Part shown: positions 5,146-5,591 of the stretch, in pieces
Layout of the letters: each line of letters starts with the position of its first letter
How positions within the stretch are numbered: position 1 is the first letter of the stretch
From: Limisphaerales bacterium
Lineage (GTDB): Bacteria > Verrucomicrobiota > Verrucomicrobiia > Limisphaerales > UBA11358
Length of the DNA stretch: 5,591 nt
NCBI GenBank assembly: GCA_003133815.1
Contig: PKZR01000181.1
Coordinates: 872 to 6,462, forward strand
Reading direction: 5' to 3'
The notes under the pieces: generated by a model
Seen by the model: only the letters and a program-made list of their open reading frames with translations
The model's database searches: none
Told to the model about the DNA's origin: nothing
Position numbers and translations under genes: made by a program

Positions 5146-5591
5146 TTACGCGAGATGCAAACCAGCAACGACAACGTCAATGAGTTTGATGCCGACAAAC
5201 GGAATGATGACACCGCCGACGCCATAAATCAGCAGGTTGCGCCGCAAAATTTCCACCGCGCCGAGCGGACGGAATTTGACGCCGCGCAGCGCCAGCGGAA
5301 TCAGCGCGATGATGACGAGCGCGTTGAAAATCACGGCACTTAAAATGGCGCTGTTCGGGCTGTGCAGATGCATGATGTTGAGGGGCGCGATGACAGGAAA
5401 TGTCACCATGAGCATCGCCGGAATGATGGCAAAGTATTTCGCCACATCATTGGCGATGCTGAACGTCGTGAGCGCGCCGCGTGTAATGAGCAGTTGCTTT
5501 CCGATTTCGATGATCTCCAAAAGTTTCGTCGGATTCGAGTCGAGGTCAATCATGTTGCCCGCTTCTTTCGCGGCCTGCGTGCCGGTGTTCA
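5146..5591 (-). CDS. kdpB: Potassium-transporting ATPase B subunit, C-terminal part (gene cut by window edge)
   Basis: This is the C-terminal end (about 147 residues, ending in TAA) of the catalytic P-type ATPase subunit of the Kdp K+ pump, which hydrolyses ATP in the cytoplasm and acts in the inner membrane with KdpA and KdpC. The frame is open to the window edge. It begins just after the family's GDGxND hinge, with TGTQAAKEAGNM and then the KdpB-typical LDSNPTK. The transmembrane segment with FSIANDVAKYFAIIP carries the Asp and Lys three residues apart that are characteristic of KdpB. The conserved LNIMHLHSP loop and two more hydrophobic segments follow (around SAVIFNALVIIALIPLAL and YGVGGVIIPFVGIKLIDVV). 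An internal ATG at 5553 is not the start, because conserved KdpB sequence continues upstream of it. The phosphorylation (DKTGT) and ATP-binding domains lie outside the window. A P-II gene starts 17 bases downstream, where kdpC would normally be expected. Confidence 0.97.
   Translation of the reverse strand, partial: NTGTQAAKEAGNMIDLDSNPTKLLEIIEIGKQLLITRGALTTFSIANDVAKYFAIIPAMLMVTFPVIAPLNIMHLHSPNSAILSAVIFNALVIIALIPLALRGVKFRPLGAVEILRRNLLIYGVGGVIIPFVGIKLIDVVVAGLHLA

Noticed and set aside
5146..5553. Treating the ATG at 5553 as the start of a 135-residue membrane protein
   Set aside because: Conserved KdpB residues (TGTQAAKEAGN) continue in frame upstream to the window edge, so this is an internal methionine of kdpB.

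Overview
All eight genes recognised in this window lie on the minus strand, so they read from right to left. The window holds the distal half of a high-affinity potassium uptake (Kdp) locus and a short downstream accessory segment. The organism is a bacterium with moderate GC content. Three traits fit a Verrucomicrobiota-like lineage: almost no Shine-Dalgarno sequences, GTG starts on kdpD and kdpE, and an HTH protein of a type I associate with that group. This assignment is a low-confidence impression, because no rRNA or other phylogenetic marker is present.

Layout in transcription order: the C-terminal end of kdpB (5591-5146, cut by the window edge); a canonical P-II nitrogen-signalling protein (5128-4790); kdpC (4766-4137); a 34-residue single-pass membrane peptide gene (4111-4007); a 105-base intercistronic stretch with a 9-bp hairpin and a perfect 13-bp direct repeat; kdpD (3901-1232); kdpE (1235-528, overlapping kdpD by 4 bases); a small Xre-type HTH regulator (470-219); and the start of an MNT-type nucleotidyltransferase (215-1, cut by the window edge). 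Gaps are 17, 23, 25, 105, -4, 57 and 3 bases, which fits one polycistronic unit, possibly with internal control points.

How the genes work together: KdpA (off-window), KdpB and KdpC form the K+-pumping P-type ATPase. KdpD and KdpE are the sensor kinase and response regulator that normally switch the kdp operon on under K+ limitation or osmotic stress. The unusual element is the P-II gene between the catalytic subunit gene kdpB and its partner kdpC. P-II proteins read ATP/ADP and 2-oxoglutarate and bind target transporters or enzymes, so this position suggests a link between nitrogen/carbon/energy status and K+ uptake. The small hydrophobic peptide between kdpC and kdpD resembles KdpF in size and topology but not in position or recognisable sequence. 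It may be a second accessory subunit or a regulatory peptide.

The left end (HTH plus MNT nucleotidyltransferase) looks like a separate accessory module, possibly of toxin-antitoxin type, although the third partner that would support this lies outside the window. I saw no tRNA, rRNA, CRISPR array, insertion sequence or plus-strand gene that I could support. The longest gene-free stretch is well under 300 bases.
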